From: Candidatus Kaiserbacteria bacterium CG10_big_fil_rev_8_21_14_0_10_49_17
GTDB taxonomy: Bacteria > Patescibacteriota > Minisyncoccia > Phycocordibacterales > JABMNX01
Assembly (NCBI GenBank): GCA_002778575.1
Contig: PFBJ01000018.1
Coordinates: forward strand, 1 to 35,007
Length of the DNA: 35,007 nt
Direction: 5' to 3'
In this document: in pieces, positions 7,353-14,854 of the stretch
Layout of the letters: each line of letters opens with the position of its first letter
Numbering within the stretch: position 1 is the first letter of the stretch
Made by a program: the position numbers and the translations under genes
Notes under the pieces: generated by a model
The model's database searches: none
What the model was told of the DNA's origin: nothing
The model's input: the letters and a program-made list of their open reading frames with translations, nothing else

Positions 7353-7368
7353 CTTAGGAGAGAAATAT

Positions 7369-7548
7369 ATGAGCAAATTCATACAGTATTTAAGGGACAC
7401 GCGGGGCGAGCTCCGGCACGTTTCGTGGCCGACCCAGAAGCAGACTATCGTCTTTACGGCGCTTGTTATTGCAATTTCTATCCTCACGGCGATTTACCTC
7501 GGCGTCTTTGACTTCTTCTTTACTAAAGGAATTTCACTTTTCATTTAA
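7369..7548 (+). CDS. secE: Preprotein translocase subunit SecE
   Basis: Small essential subunit that clamps SecY in the protein-export channel. The 59-aa single-span form has the amphipathic helix FIQYLRDTRGELRHVSWPTQKQT, where the SWP motif is the family hallmark, followed by one membrane segment. ATG 7369 was chosen because it gives the standard N-terminus and has an AGGAG site 8 nt upstream; longer in-frame extensions would run through the promoter. It is followed directly by nusG, the standard order. Confidence 0.95.
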   Translation: MSKFIQYLRDTRGELRHVSWPTQKQTIVFTALVIAISILTAIYLGVFDFFFTKGISLFI

Positions 7549-7553
7549 TCAGT

Positions 7554-8099
7554 ATGAGTCAGCACATTGAGAGCAAAGAGCGGCACTGGTATGCCATTCA
7601 CACTTACGCCGGGTATGAGAATGCAGTGGCACGCAACCTTAAACAGCGTATCGATTCTCTTGGTATGGAGGATCGTATTTTCAATGTTATTGTTCCAACT
7701 GAGAAGAAAATAAAAGTGAAGGGCGGGAAGCGCGTTGAGGAAGCGGAGAAGGTATACCCAGGCTACGTTTTGGTGGACATGATAGTAACTGAGGATTCGT
7801 GGTACGTGGTTCGCAACACCCCTCGCGTTACTGGTTTTGTGGGCTCTGGAACACAACCGGTGCCACTTGAACAGAAAGAAGTAGACGCGCTCTTCGCGCG
7901 CATGCAGTCAGATACTGCCAAGCACACCATTGATTTAGCGCTCGGGGATCCGGTAACTATTGTTGACGGTCCGTTTAAGGAGCTTGAGGGTAAGGTTGGA
8001 GAGATAGACGAAGAGCGAGGCAAGGTGAAGGTGCTCGTCCCAATGTTTGGGCGCGAAACGCCGGTTGAGCTCGACTTCTTGCAGGTTAAGAAAATCTAG
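7554..8099 (+). CDS. nusG: Transcription elongation/termination factor NusG
   Basis: Binds RNA polymerase and couples it to the ribosome or Rho. The 181-aa protein has the NGN domain (HWYAIHTYAGYENAVARNLKQRI; YPGYVLVDMIVTEDSWYVVRNTPRVTGFVG) and a C-terminal KOW domain (GDPVTIVDGPFKELEGKVGEIDEERGKVKVLVPMFGRETPVELDF, about residues 125-175). Length and order are normal. It starts 5 nt after secE and precedes rplK. Confidence 0.96.
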   Translation: MSQHIESKERHWYAIHTYAGYENAVARNLKQRIDSLGMEDRIFNVIVPTEKKIKVKGGKRVEEAEKVYPGYVLVDMIVTEDSWYVVRNTPRVTGFVGSGTQPVPLEQKEVDALFARMQSDTAKHTIDLALGDPVTIVDGPFKELEGKVGEIDEERGKVKVLVPMFGRETPVELDFLQVKKI

Positions 8100-8118
8100 G
8101 TAGGATAGCGCTACACAT

Positions 8119-8541
8119 ATGGCAAAGAAATTAGTACGAAAAATTAAATTACAGATTCCAGCAGGCAAAGCAACGCCGGCTCCTCCTATTGGAACCGTGC
8201 TTGGTCCGGCGGGAATCAACATCGGAGATTTTGTCAATCAATTCAATGAAAAGACCCGCGAGCTTAGCGGAGACATTATCCCGGTTGAGCTTACTGTCTA
8301 CGATGACCGTAGTTTTGACTTCATAATGAAGAAGCCGCCGGCATCCCGACTACTTCTCAAAGCGCTCGGCAAACCAAAGGGTTCTGGGAAGAATCTCGTC
8401 TCAAAAGCAGGCACGATTACGAAAGAGCAAGTACGTCAGGTGGCCAAGGAGAAGATGCCAGACCTCAATACCAACGATATCGAGCAGGCAAGTAAAATTA
8501 TCGAAGGTACCGCTCGCTCGATGGGGGTGGAAGTGAAATAA
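8119..8541 (+). CDS. rplK: 50S ribosomal protein L11
   Basis: L11 forms the GTPase-associated centre with 23S rRNA. The 140-aa protein is full length: IKLQIPAGKATPAPPIGTVLGPAGINIGDFVNQFN in the N-terminal domain and TKEQVRQVAKEKMPDLNTNDIEQASKIIEGTARSMGVEV in the rRNA-binding domain. It follows nusG by 19 nt. In most bacteria rplA (L1) comes next; here a repeat-rich spacer and a terminator follow instead. The last five codons plus stop are repeated, slightly changed, at 8610-8629. Confidence 0.96.
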   Translation: MAKKLVRKIKLQIPAGKATPAPPIGTVLGPAGINIGDFVNQFNEKTRELSGDIIPVELTVYDDRSFDFIMKKPPASRLLLKALGKPKGSGKNLVSKAGTITKEQVRQVAKEKMPDLNTNDIEQASKIIEGTARSMGVEVK

Positions 8542-8629
8542 GAAACTTCCACCGGCCGGAGGCTGATACGCCGAGGCGGGCCCGCGCAAAATCCCCGAAG
8601 GGATTTATGTGGGGGTGGAAGCGAAGTAA
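8522..8629 (+). repeat. Duplicated L11 gene tail enclosing a palindrome-rich insert
   Basis: The 20 nt at 8522-8541 (end of rplK) recur at 8610-8629 with 18 of 20 bases identical. Between them lies GC-rich sequence with several self-complementary pieces: CTTCCACC at 8545-8552 can pair with GGTGGAAG at 8526-8533 or at 8614-8621, GCGGGCCCGC lies at 8576-8585, and ATCCC/GGGAT at 8591-8604. This looks like a small inserted palindromic element or a switch between two hairpins. No gene is seen in it. Confidence 0.6.
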
Positions 8630-8635
8630 TGAAAA

Positions 8636-8670
8636 AGAAAATGGCGACTCGTGAGAGTCGCCGTTTTTTA
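8636..8670. terminator. Bidirectional terminator between rplK and thyX
   Basis: GGCGACTC (8643-8650) pairs with GAGTCGCC (8655-8662) around loop GTGA, with GTTTTTTA to the right and an A-rich stretch to the left. It can serve both converging transcripts. Confidence 0.85.
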
Positions 8671-9603
8671 TTGAGTCTTGAGTATCGTAAGCACTTCTGT
8701 GACCTCTCGTTCTGAAAGGCCATCGAGCGCTGCTTCAAAAGCTCCAATGTCCAAGCTTTTCCGGAGCGCTTCGACAACCTGACTTGAAAAAGTAACAGCG
8801 CCGAGGCGATAGTCTCTGAAAGCTTCACAGGCAATCGGAACCCATTTCTCTACAATTTCGAGCATATACTCAGCGTAGACACGAATTTCGTACTGTGCAT
8901 GTGGGTCTGCGCGAAGGGAAAGAAAGTGAAAGAGGTTGTGCAGATCGGTTTTCCAGTACCACTGTGTATAGATGTTTAGTGGCAAGTTCATTCGGGCGAG
9001 TTCTCTCGCAAGTCCGTCTCTGTTCGGATCGAGCGGCTCACCGTCTTCGTCTTCATTTAGCATTTCGACATAGTGATCGTATGCAGTGAAGGCGTCATCC
9101 TTTAGGATTTGAAGCACGCGCTCTGCTTCTTCGCCTTCCAGAACAACACCGCGACCTTGGCGGTTACTCTTTGACTGAGTGGCAAGATGTTCCTGCTTCG
9201 GAATGTAGAATTCTCGGTCGAGTATCGAATACCGAGCCGAGTATTCGTTTACATTTGCCGTTCGGTGGCGAATCCATTGACGAGCAACAAATACTGGAAG
9301 CTTGACGTGAAATTTAATTTCACACATCTCAAACGGAGTCGTGTGGCGGTGGCGCATCAGGTAGCGAATGAGCCCGCGATCATTGCGAACATTCTTCGTT
9401 CCTATACCGTACGAAACGCGCGCTGCCTGTACAATTGAAGTGTCATCTCCCATGTAGTCGATAACACGCAAAAGCCCATGATCGAGCAGTTCAATGGGGC
9501 TATGCAAAATTCGCTCGAGTGCGGATACCGTCGGTCGCTTCGTTGTGTGCGAAACTTCCGACGCGGCACGCATTTCTGCGCGCTGCTCTCTGCTTACTGT
9601 CAT
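8668..9603 (-). CDS. thyX: Flavin-dependent thymidylate synthase ThyX
   Basis: Makes dTMP from dUMP using FAD, NAD(P)H and methylene-tetrahydrofolate. The 311-aa protein carries the ThyX signature [15 protein letters not shown] (canonical RHRxxSxNxxSxR with Asn in place of the first Ser), plus [31 protein letters not shown] before it and [25 protein letters not shown] after it. ATG 9603 was chosen because AAGGAG lies 7 nt upstream; an in-frame ATG at 9633 would place that site inside the gene. It is divergent from dcd, and both feed dTTP synthesis. Confidence 0.95.
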   Translation of the reverse strand: MTVSREQRAEMRAASEVSHTTKRPTVSALERILHSPIELLDHGLLRVIDYMGDDTSIVQAARVSYGIGTKNVRNDRGLIRYLMRHRHTTPFEMCEIKFHVKLPVFVARQWIRHRTANVNEYSARYSILDREFYIPKQEHLATQSKSNRQGRGVVLEGEEAERVLQILKDDAFTAYDHYVEMLNEDEDGEPLDPNRDGLARELARMNLPLNIYTQWYWKTDLHNLFHFLSLRADPHAQYEIRVYAEYMLEIVEKWVPIACEAFRDYRLGAVTFSSQVVEALRKSLDIGAFEAALDGLSEREVTEVLTILKTQ

Positions 9604-9729
9604 TGCCCTTCTCCTTTTCAGAATGCAGTCCACAGTGAGCCTACCAAGAATTAAGCGACACGCAATGCTAGCCGGTCTTCGTTCTATGTGTTAAGAAAGG
9701 GCAGGAAAGAACACTAAAAGGAGGGCATC
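9604..9729. promoter_or_regulatory. Divergent intergenic region thyX/dcd
   Basis: 126 nt between two divergent nucleotide-metabolism genes. It holds strong ribosome-binding sites for both (AAGGAG for thyX, AAGGAGG at 9718-9724 for dcd). I cannot assign convincing promoter hexamers, though both promoters should lie here. Confidence 0.5.
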
Positions 9730-10824
9730 ATGCCCAATCATAAAGGGGCAGTACCTCGCCAGATTCTCGCTGACATGCTGGGAAGTCAGATTAAAGGAGC
9801 GAACGCTGAACACTTACAGCCCTCTTCTCTTGATCTCACTCTCTCTTCTACGATGTTTCGGATGCCTGGGACTGTACAACCTGATTCAAGTGAGACGATT
9901 GAAGAGCTAGTCAATGAAGTTGGTGCTGAGCGTCATAATTTGGCGAATTCTCTCGAGCGTGATGTCGTGTACCTCGCACGACTGAATGAAAAAGTAAGTC
10001 TCTCTCGTGGTGTGTATGGATATTCAAATCCAAAAAGTACCACTGGGCGCCTTGATGTCCACGCTCGACTGCTTGTCGATCGGATGCCCCGATTCGACAA
10101 AGTGCCGGAAGGGCACAGCGGGAAACTTTGGGCGCTCATTGTTCCGCGCTCATTTCCAATCCGTGTGCATTCTGGTTCACCTCTCACACAACTCCGTCTA
10201 TTTACAGGAGATACGCGCCTCTCCGAATTAGAGCTTCAAATAGAGTTTGAGAAGGGTAAGCTCCTCTACACGTCGCACGGAGAGCGTCTTTCGTACTCAG
10301 ACTTGGAAATAACCGACCAGGATGGCTCAATAATTCTCACTGCGGACTTAACGAGCAATCCTGTTGGGTGGGAGTGCACATCTCCGAGTGAGCCGCTCGA
10401 TCTCGGGAGACAGCATTTCTACAATGCGGAGCAATTCTTCCGTCCTGTCAGGTGTGACGGTGGGTATCTGCATCTTAAGAAGGGGCGGTTCTACATACTC
10501 TCAACTGCTGAATTTGTAAGAGTACCCCCACATCTGGCGTGCGAAATGCGTCCAATGGATGATAGAGCTGGCGAGTTCCGAGTGCACTATGCTGGATTTA
10601 TCGACCCAGGGTGGGGATATGGCAAAGAGGGGAAAGGAAAAGGGCGACCACTTACCCTTGAGGTGAGACCGCATGAAGATATGATCGTTCGGTTGCGACA
10701 ACCAATTGCTAAAATCCGCTTTGAGCGGATGCTGGTTGAACCTGACACGCACTACGATGCCGGAAGTCCTAACTACGGCATTCAATCGGGTCCGCGATTG
10801 GCAAAGCAATTCAAAACTACATGA
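9730..10824 (+). CDS. dcd: Long two-domain dCTP deaminase
   Basis: Deaminates dCTP to dUTP, feeding dUMP to ThyX. The 364-aa protein is about twice the length of E. coli Dcd. It matches the long two-domain form: two dUTPase-like folds in tandem. The first half has HLQPSSLDLTLS (residues 28-39) and GYSNPKSTTGRLDVHARLL. The second half has HYAGFIDPGWGYG and LTLEVRPHEDMIVRLRQPIAKIRFERM, which match the HxxAxxIDPGW and LE motifs of Dcd. Some deaminases of this fold also act as dUTPases; that cannot be decided here, but no separate dUTPase is in the window. A strong AAGGAGG site lies 5 nt before the start. Confidence 0.87.
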   Translation: MPNHKGAVPRQILADMLGSQIKGANAEHLQPSSLDLTLSSTMFRMPGTVQPDSSETIEELVNEVGAERHNLANSLERDVVYLARLNEKVSLSRGVYGYSNPKSTTGRLDVHARLLVDRMPRFDKVPEGHSGKLWALIVPRSFPIRVHSGSPLTQLRLFTGDTRLSELELQIEFEKGKLLYTSHGERLSYSDLEITDQDGSIILTADLTSNPVGWECTSPSEPLDLGRQHFYNAEQFFRPVRCDGGYLHLKKGRFYILSTAEFVRVPPHLACEMRPMDDRAGEFRVHYAGFIDPGWGYGKEGKGKGRPLTLEVRPHEDMIVRLRQPIAKIRFERMLVEPDTHYDAGSPNYGIQSGPRLAKQFKTT

Positions 10825-10828
10825 AATA

Positions 10829-10858
10829 CGACCCGGCAATTGCCGGGTCGCTCTTATT
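10829..10858 (+). terminator. Terminator-like palindrome after dcd
   Basis: Perfect 22-nt palindrome, CGACCCGGCA at its left end, followed by CTCTTATT. The T-run is weak, so partial read-through into tmk is likely. Confidence 0.6.
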
Positions 10859-10903
10859 CGGTACAACTACCGCAGAAGAAATAGATGAACAAAGGAGACA
10901 GTG

Positions 10904-11389
10904 ATGTCAAAAGGCAAGTTTGTCGTTATTGACGGTGGTGATGGTGCAGGAAAAACCACATTAATAAAACAACTCGAGGCAGAGTTCAAGCAAAGAAACA
11001 TTCTCTTTCACGATACGAGGGAGCCTGGCGGTTCTCGATACGCTGAAGAAATCCGTTCACTTATTCTAAACAAAGCGGAGGCCAGAAATGCGGACGCGGA
11101 AACAATGTTCGCTCTTTTTTGGGCAGCGAGACGAGACCATGTCGTTAACACTATCTCTCGTCTTTGTGAGAAGGGAATCCTTGTCGTTTCAGATCGTTTT
11201 GATTCTTCCACATACGCGTATCAAATTTTCGGTCAAGAAGAAAAACAGCTTGAGGATTTGTTCTGGGTTGTGCGTAACCACTACCTTCGTGGGTGTGAGC
11301 CAGATGTATATATCTGGATTGATGTGGATCCGCACGTTGGCATGAGAAGGCGTGCTTTTCAGAGAGATGAAAAGAAACAACCATTTTGA
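10904..11389 (+). CDS. tmk: Thymidylate kinase, N-terminal part (frameshifted gene)
   Basis: Phosphorylates dTMP to dTDP. This reading frame (161 aa) holds the P-loop GGDGAGKTT (residues 11-19), the REPGGSRYAEEIRSLIL segment, the SDRFDSSTYAYQ motif and the VDPHVGMRRRAFQRDEK stretch, then ends early. Skipping one base in the A-rich run at 11370-11380 continues straight into a second frame with the missing family C-terminus (DERQLAFHLRVQEGFRTFM). The rebuilt protein would be 213 aa, a normal Tmk length. ATG 10904 was chosen because AAAGGAG lies 6 nt upstream; GTG 10901 is also in frame. A sequencing or assembly error is the simplest explanation, since Tmk is normally essential. Confidence 0.88.
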   Translation: MSKGKFVVIDGGDGAGKTTLIKQLEAEFKQRNILFHDTREPGGSRYAEEIRSLILNKAEARNADAETMFALFWAARRDHVVNTISRLCEKGILVVSDRFDSSTYAYQIFGQEEKQLEDLFWVVRNHYLRGCEPDVYIWIDVDPHVGMRRRAFQRDEKKQPF

Positions 11390-11546
11390 TGAGCGACAGC
11401 TTGCTTTCCATCTGCGAGTTCAGGAAGGATTCCGCACATTTATGAGTAAATGTAGCAGCGTGCACTTCGACGGGAACAAAGCACCCGAAGAGGTATACAA
11501 AGAGGTTTTGGATTATCTCCTCAGTTTCACCACTAAGCGACAATAG
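11376..11546 (+). pseudogene. tmk: Thymidylate kinase C-terminal part, shifted frame
   Basis: This is the continuation of tmk in the +1 frame: NNHFDERQLAFHLRVQEGF and the final KAPEEVYKEVLDYLLSF helix, both normal for the Tmk C-terminus. No ribosome-binding site precedes it, and it has no stand-alone function that I can see. It belongs with 10904-11389 as one gene. Confidence 0.75.
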
Positions 11547-11555
11547 ACATTTCCC

Positions 11556-11583
11556 GCGACCCATCAATGGGTCGCTCTTTTTT
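11556..11583 (+). terminator. Intrinsic terminator after tmk
   Basis: GCGACCCA (11556-11563), loop TCAA, TGGGTCGC (11568-11575), then TCTTTTTT. Strong stem and T-run. Confidence 0.9.
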
Positions 11584-11586
11584 ATG

Positions 11587-11592
11587 TATACT
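11587..11592 (+). promoter_or_regulatory. -10-like hexamer before the DUF2914 gene
   Basis: TATACT ends 8 nt before ATG 11601; the transcript would begin at or just before the start codon. Confidence 0.5.
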
Positions 11593-11600
11593 GCAGGGTA

Positions 11601-12680
11601 ATGACAGAGAAATTTAAGAGTCTTTACGCATACGCCAAATTGCACCGCCGGCACTTGCCGACAGTCGCGCTTATTGCGGGGTTCCTCTGGGACTCGCTGA
11701 CGCTCGGTCGTCCCGACCAGCTATTTGATAATGCGGTTATACTTTTCTACCTCACGGTAGCTGGCGTGTGTATCGGACTGCTTACGCGGCACCGCGAACG
11801 GGGGAGCACGTCACGACTGCCAATTGTACTCATATTCCAGTTTGCCATTGGTAACCTCTCAAGCGGACTCTTCGTGCTCTACGGTGTCTCAGGCACGCTC
11901 GTGGGGAATTGGCCGTTTTTGCTTTTCCTCGCGGCGCTCCTTATCGGAAATGAATTTCTGCGCGACCGATACGGCAAGACAACATTCCGTATTATCATTT
12001 TTTATGTACTCTTGCTCTCGTACCTTATCCTCTCGCTTCCGGTTGCACTGCGCGAGATGGGCGCGGGCGTGTTTCTTGCCAGCGGATTCCTCTCGGTGAT
12101 ATTTATTGCTGGTTTTGTCGTGTGGCTTCACTTTTTGGCGCCGAAGGTTGTTGCGGCGTCAAAGAGCACCATCACAGCATGGGTAGCAACAATTCTTGTG
12201 TTATTTAACATCCTGTACTTCACGCACCTCATTCCGCCGGTACCGCTGGCGCTTCGCGATATCGGCATTTACCACTTTGTTGAACGAAATCCGTCAGGGA
12301 ACTATACGGTCTCATTTGAAAAACCAAAGTGGTTTGAGTTTTTCAAAAGTTCTGACCGCGTATTCCACAGAAAGGTTTCAGAAAAGGCGTACTGCTTCAG
12401 CTCTGTTTTTGCTCCGGCGCGGCTAACAACTCCGATTTACCACGTCTGGGAATATTACGATGAAGAAGAGGAAAAGTGGGTAGAGAGGTCGCGCATATCA
12501 TTTGGCATCATCGGAGGGCGTGACGAGGGGTTCAGAGGGTTCTCTGAAAACGGAGTACTCACCGACGGGCGATGGCGGTGTTCGGTGAAGACTGACAGAG
12601 GAGCGCTTATCGGCAGACGAGATTTTGTTGTCTCGCGTGATACTAAAGCAGAAGTTGAGCTCATTCAAGCAGTCCGCTAG
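11601..12680 (+). CDS. DUF2914 membrane protein
   Basis: A 359-aa protein with about seven hydrophobic segments in residues 15-220, followed by a soluble domain of about 130 residues. The soluble part matches the DUF2914 pattern: FSSVFAPARLTTPIYHVWEYYDEEEEKWVE, then RISFGIIGGRDEGFRGFS, DGRWRCSVKTDRGALIGRRDFVV at the end. Function is unknown; the domain is likely extracytoplasmic and may bind a ligand or envelope component. It is preceded by a -10 box without a leader and a ribosome-binding site. It may be read alone, since the next gene has its own -10-like box. Confidence 0.8.
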   Translation: MTEKFKSLYAYAKLHRRHLPTVALIAGFLWDSLTLGRPDQLFDNAVILFYLTVAGVCIGLLTRHRERGSTSRLPIVLIFQFAIGNLSSGLFVLYGVSGTLVGNWPFLLFLAALLIGNEFLRDRYGKTTFRIIIFYVLLLSYLILSLPVALREMGAGVFLASGFLSVIFIAGFVVWLHFLAPKVVAASKSTITAWVATILVLFNILYFTHLIPPVPLALRDIGIYHFVERNPSGNYTVSFEKPKWFEFFKSSDRVFHRKVSEKAYCFSSVFAPARLTTPIYHVWEYYDEEEEKWVERSRISFGIIGGRDEGFRGFSENGVLTDGRWRCSVKTDRGALIGRRDFVVSRDTKAEVELIQAVR

Positions 12681-12700
12681 TCAAGCGTGGGTGGCTACGA

Positions 12701-12706
12701 TACGAT
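12701..12706 (+). promoter_or_regulatory. -10-like hexamer before argS
   Basis: TACGAT ends 8 nt before ATG 12715. A second overlapping TACGAT lies at 12696-12701. Confidence 0.4.
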
Positions 12707-12714
12707 AGCGAATA

Positions 12715-14352
12715 ATGATACAAGAGACGCTCAGAAAACTGATAGCGGATGCGGCCGGTGTTTCGGCTGATGAAGTGCCGCTGGAGCATCCGGTTGACAT
12801 AGCACACGGGGATTATGCAAGCCCCATAGCTCTTTCTCTTGCGCAAAAAGAAAAAGAGGCACCGCGTGCCGTGGCTGAGCGGATTGCCGCTCGAATTGAG
12901 AAGAATGAAAACATTGAAGCAGTTACCGTGGCTGGTGCGGGATATATCAACGTTACTCTCTCGAAAACGTTTTTACATACTGAGATACAGCACGCACTTC
13001 AAGAACAGGATTCTTACGGTAAAGGAAAAAGTGGGGAAGGCAGGAAAGTGATGGTCGAGTATACCGATCCAAATCCGTTTAAAGAATTCCATATTGGACA
13101 CTTAATGAGCAATACTATTGGAGAAAGTATTGCGCGCATAATTCAGTGGAGCGGCGCAGAGGTAAAACGGGCCAATTACCAAGGAGATGTCGGTCTGCAT
13201 GTCGCGCAAGCGATTTGGGGTTTAAAGCACATGGGCGTTGAGCCAACGGATACAAAAATACTTGGCACGGCGTACGCGCTCGGGGCGCAAAGATATAAAG
13301 AAGACAGCACCGCAAAAAATGAAATTGATGCAATAAACAGAGCTGTGTATTCCGGAGAGGATGAGACTGTGCAAGAACTGTACAGGAAAGGGAGAGCGGT
13401 ATCGCTTGCGCACTTTGAAGAGATATACAAAATACTCGGAACCAAATTCGATTTTTACTTTTTTGAATCCGAGAGTACGCCAATCGGTAAAGAAATGGTA
13501 AAAAGCCACCTCGATGTATTTGAGGAAAGCGACGGAGCAGTAATTTACCGGGGAGAGCAGGACGGTCTTCATACGCGCGTATTTATCACTGCACGCGGCA
13601 TACCGACATATGAGACTAAAGACCTCGGGCTGACACAGCTAAAAGAAAAAAAGTGGGATTTTGATACTTCAATTACCATTACCGCATCCGAACAAGCAGA
13701 GTATTTCAAAGTCATGCGTGCGGCTCTACGGAGAGTTGCTCCCGAAAGCGCTGAGAAGATTGAGCATATTACCCACGGCATGATGCGACTGCCAAGCGGA
13801 AAGATGTCATCGCGAACCGGCGATGTTATTGCCGCAGAAGCGTTTCTTGAAGAAGTGAAAGATACAGTGCTCACGCGAATGGGGGATAAAGACGAGACGA
13901 TCGCGGAGCAAATCGCGCTCTCTGCGGTGAAATACATTATTCTTCGTCAAGCCACAGGGAAGGACATAGTGTACGACAAAGAGCAGGCAACACGTTTCGA
14001 GGGGGACACCGGGCCATACTTGCAATACACATACGCACGCATACAGGCACTCTTAAGTAATGCGGGGGGTGCGACAGTTGAGGTTATGGATACAGCTGAG
14101 AAAACAGATATTGAACGTCTCCTCTATCGTTTTGCTGGAGTGGCAAAACGCGCAGCAAAGGAGCGCGAGCCACACCATCTCGCGACATATCTTGCAGAAG
14201 TTGCAAGCGCTTTTAACTCCTGGTACGGGAAGGGGAAAATTCTTGATGGTACGCTTGGGCAAGCGCACAAACTGGCGCTCGCAAGCGCCACTGCAGTGGT
14301 GCTTAAGAATGGTCTTTGGCTTTTAGGTATTGAAGCACCGGAGCGGATGTAG
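12715..14352 (+). CDS. argS: Arginyl-tRNA synthetase
   Basis: Class I enzyme that attaches arginine to tRNA-Arg. The 545-aa protein has the N-terminal additional domain (about 1-85), the ATP-site motif in DPNPFKEFHIGHLMSN (HIGH near residue 128), the KMSKS-equivalent KMSSRTGDVI near residue 364, and the C-terminal DALR anticodon-binding domain, ending in the usual PERM. Length and order are normal. No ribosome-binding site is seen; a -10 box just upstream suggests a leaderless message. Confidence 0.96.
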   Translation: MIQETLRKLIADAAGVSADEVPLEHPVDIAHGDYASPIALSLAQKEKEAPRAVAERIAARIEKNENIEAVTVAGAGYINVTLSKTFLHTEIQHALQEQDSYGKGKSGEGRKVMVEYTDPNPFKEFHIGHLMSNTIGESIARIIQWSGAEVKRANYQGDVGLHVAQAIWGLKHMGVEPTDTKILGTAYALGAQRYKEDSTAKNEIDAINRAVYSGEDETVQELYRKGRAVSLAHFEEIYKILGTKFDFYFFESESTPIGKEMVKSHLDVFEESDGAVIYRGEQDGLHTRVFITARGIPTYETKDLGLTQLKEKKWDFDTSITITASEQAEYFKVMRAALRRVAPESAEKIEHITHGMMRLPSGKMSSRTGDVIAAEAFLEEVKDTVLTRMGDKDETIAEQIALSAVKYIILRQATGKDIVYDKEQATRFEGDTGPYLQYTYARIQALLSNAGGATVEVMDTAEKTDIERLLYRFAGVAKRAAKEREPHHLATYLAEVASAFNSWYGKGKILDGTLGQAHKLALASATAVVLKNGLWLLGIEAPERM

Positions 14353-14382
14353 CACCTGACACTTTTCATTTTTATGGGAGCT

Positions 14383-14391
14383 TGCTACACT
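14383..14391 (+). promoter_or_regulatory. Extended -10 promoter before the CarB-like fragment
   Basis: TGC followed by TACACT, predicted start near 14398. It argues for the downstream start at ATG 14425 rather than ATG 14374, which would overlap this promoter. Confidence 0.4.
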
Positions 14392-14424
14392 GCTTGCTTA
14401 GGAAAAACGCTCGGGGGACTAGAG

Positions 14425-14631
14425 ATGACCGCTGGCTTTGAGTGTTGCGATGAGGTTGATGTCAGCTTGGCAATGAAAGAAATTGGATACCCGGTGAAAG
14501 TAATCCCTTCGTTTTCTTTGGGATACGGAGAAGCTGAGGTCGCCAATTCGCCCGCAGAGCTTGCCAGTATCACAACAAAAGCATTCCAACAGTCTCCACT
14601 TCATCGAATCAGAATAGAGACGATGGAATAA
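14425..14631 (+). CDS. Small protein resembling a piece of carbamoyl-phosphate synthase ATP-grasp domain
   Basis: A 68-aa protein. Residues about 18-66 (AMKEIGYPVKVIPSFSLGYG, then EVANSPAELASITTKAF and SPLHRIRIE) follow the order of the ATP-grasp segment in the large subunit of carbamoyl-phosphate synthase: iGYPvivRPsftLGG, then iaxNxeEL, then SPxxxxxiE. The key Arg of RPS is replaced (IPS) and the rest of the about 1,000-residue protein is absent, so enzyme activity is unlikely. It could be a decayed remnant or a small binding protein. ATG 14374 is an alternative start giving 85 aa. A terminator follows. Family relation is by eye only. Confidence 0.5.
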   Translation: MTAGFECCDEVDVSLAMKEIGYPVKVIPSFSLGYGEAEVANSPAELASITTKAFQQSPLHRIRIETME

Positions 14632-14642
14632 CAGCATGGCTT

Positions 14643-14669
14643 GCGACCCCTCTGGGGTCGCTTTGTTTT
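14643..14669 (+). terminator. Intrinsic terminator before the ileS region
   Basis: GCGACCCC (14643-14650), loop TCT, GGGGTCGC (14654-14661), then TTTGTTTT. Confidence 0.87.
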
Positions 14670-14686
14670 GATTTCATCAGTGTTAT

Positions 14687-14827
14687 TATAAGCGACGTAG
14701 AGCGAGAGAAATGCCGAGCTCTAAGCTCGAGCATTTCCGAGCCGAGGAGCTTATATAGCAAAGCAATATAAGCGAGCGTTATGCGAGAGAAATGCCGAGC
14801 TCTAAGCTCGAGCATTTCCGAGCCGAG
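14687..14827 (+). repeat. Two-copy hairpin element before and into the ileS reading frame
   Basis: A perfect 45-nt repeat occurs at 14702-14746 and 14783-14827 (period 81). A diverged match extends upstream of each copy from TATAAGCGA (14687 and 14767). Each copy folds: AAATGC-CGAGCT, loop CTA, AGCTCG-(A)-GCATTT, with one bulged A. Between the copies GCTTATAT (14749-14756) pairs with ATATAAGC (14766-14773). Both copies contain an ATG opening the same 12 codons; the first soon meets a stop, the second runs in frame into ileS. Only two copies and no spacer array, so this is not a CRISPR. No T-box consensus is seen. Confidence 0.8.
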
Positions 14828-14854
14828 TTATATGAGGAGATATATGCCGAAACA

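Noticed and set aside
11366-11390. Programmed frameshift in tmk
   Set aside because: The shift needed is +1, and no slippery codon, slow codon or stimulating structure is evident; a sequence error is simpler.
14702-14827. Repeats before ileS as a CRISPR array
   Set aside because: Only two copies, with strong internal hairpins and a short conserved middle rather than variable spacers; no cas genes.
14687-14854. T-box riboswitch for ileS
   Set aside because: No T-box consensus and no specifier-loop layout that I can recognise.
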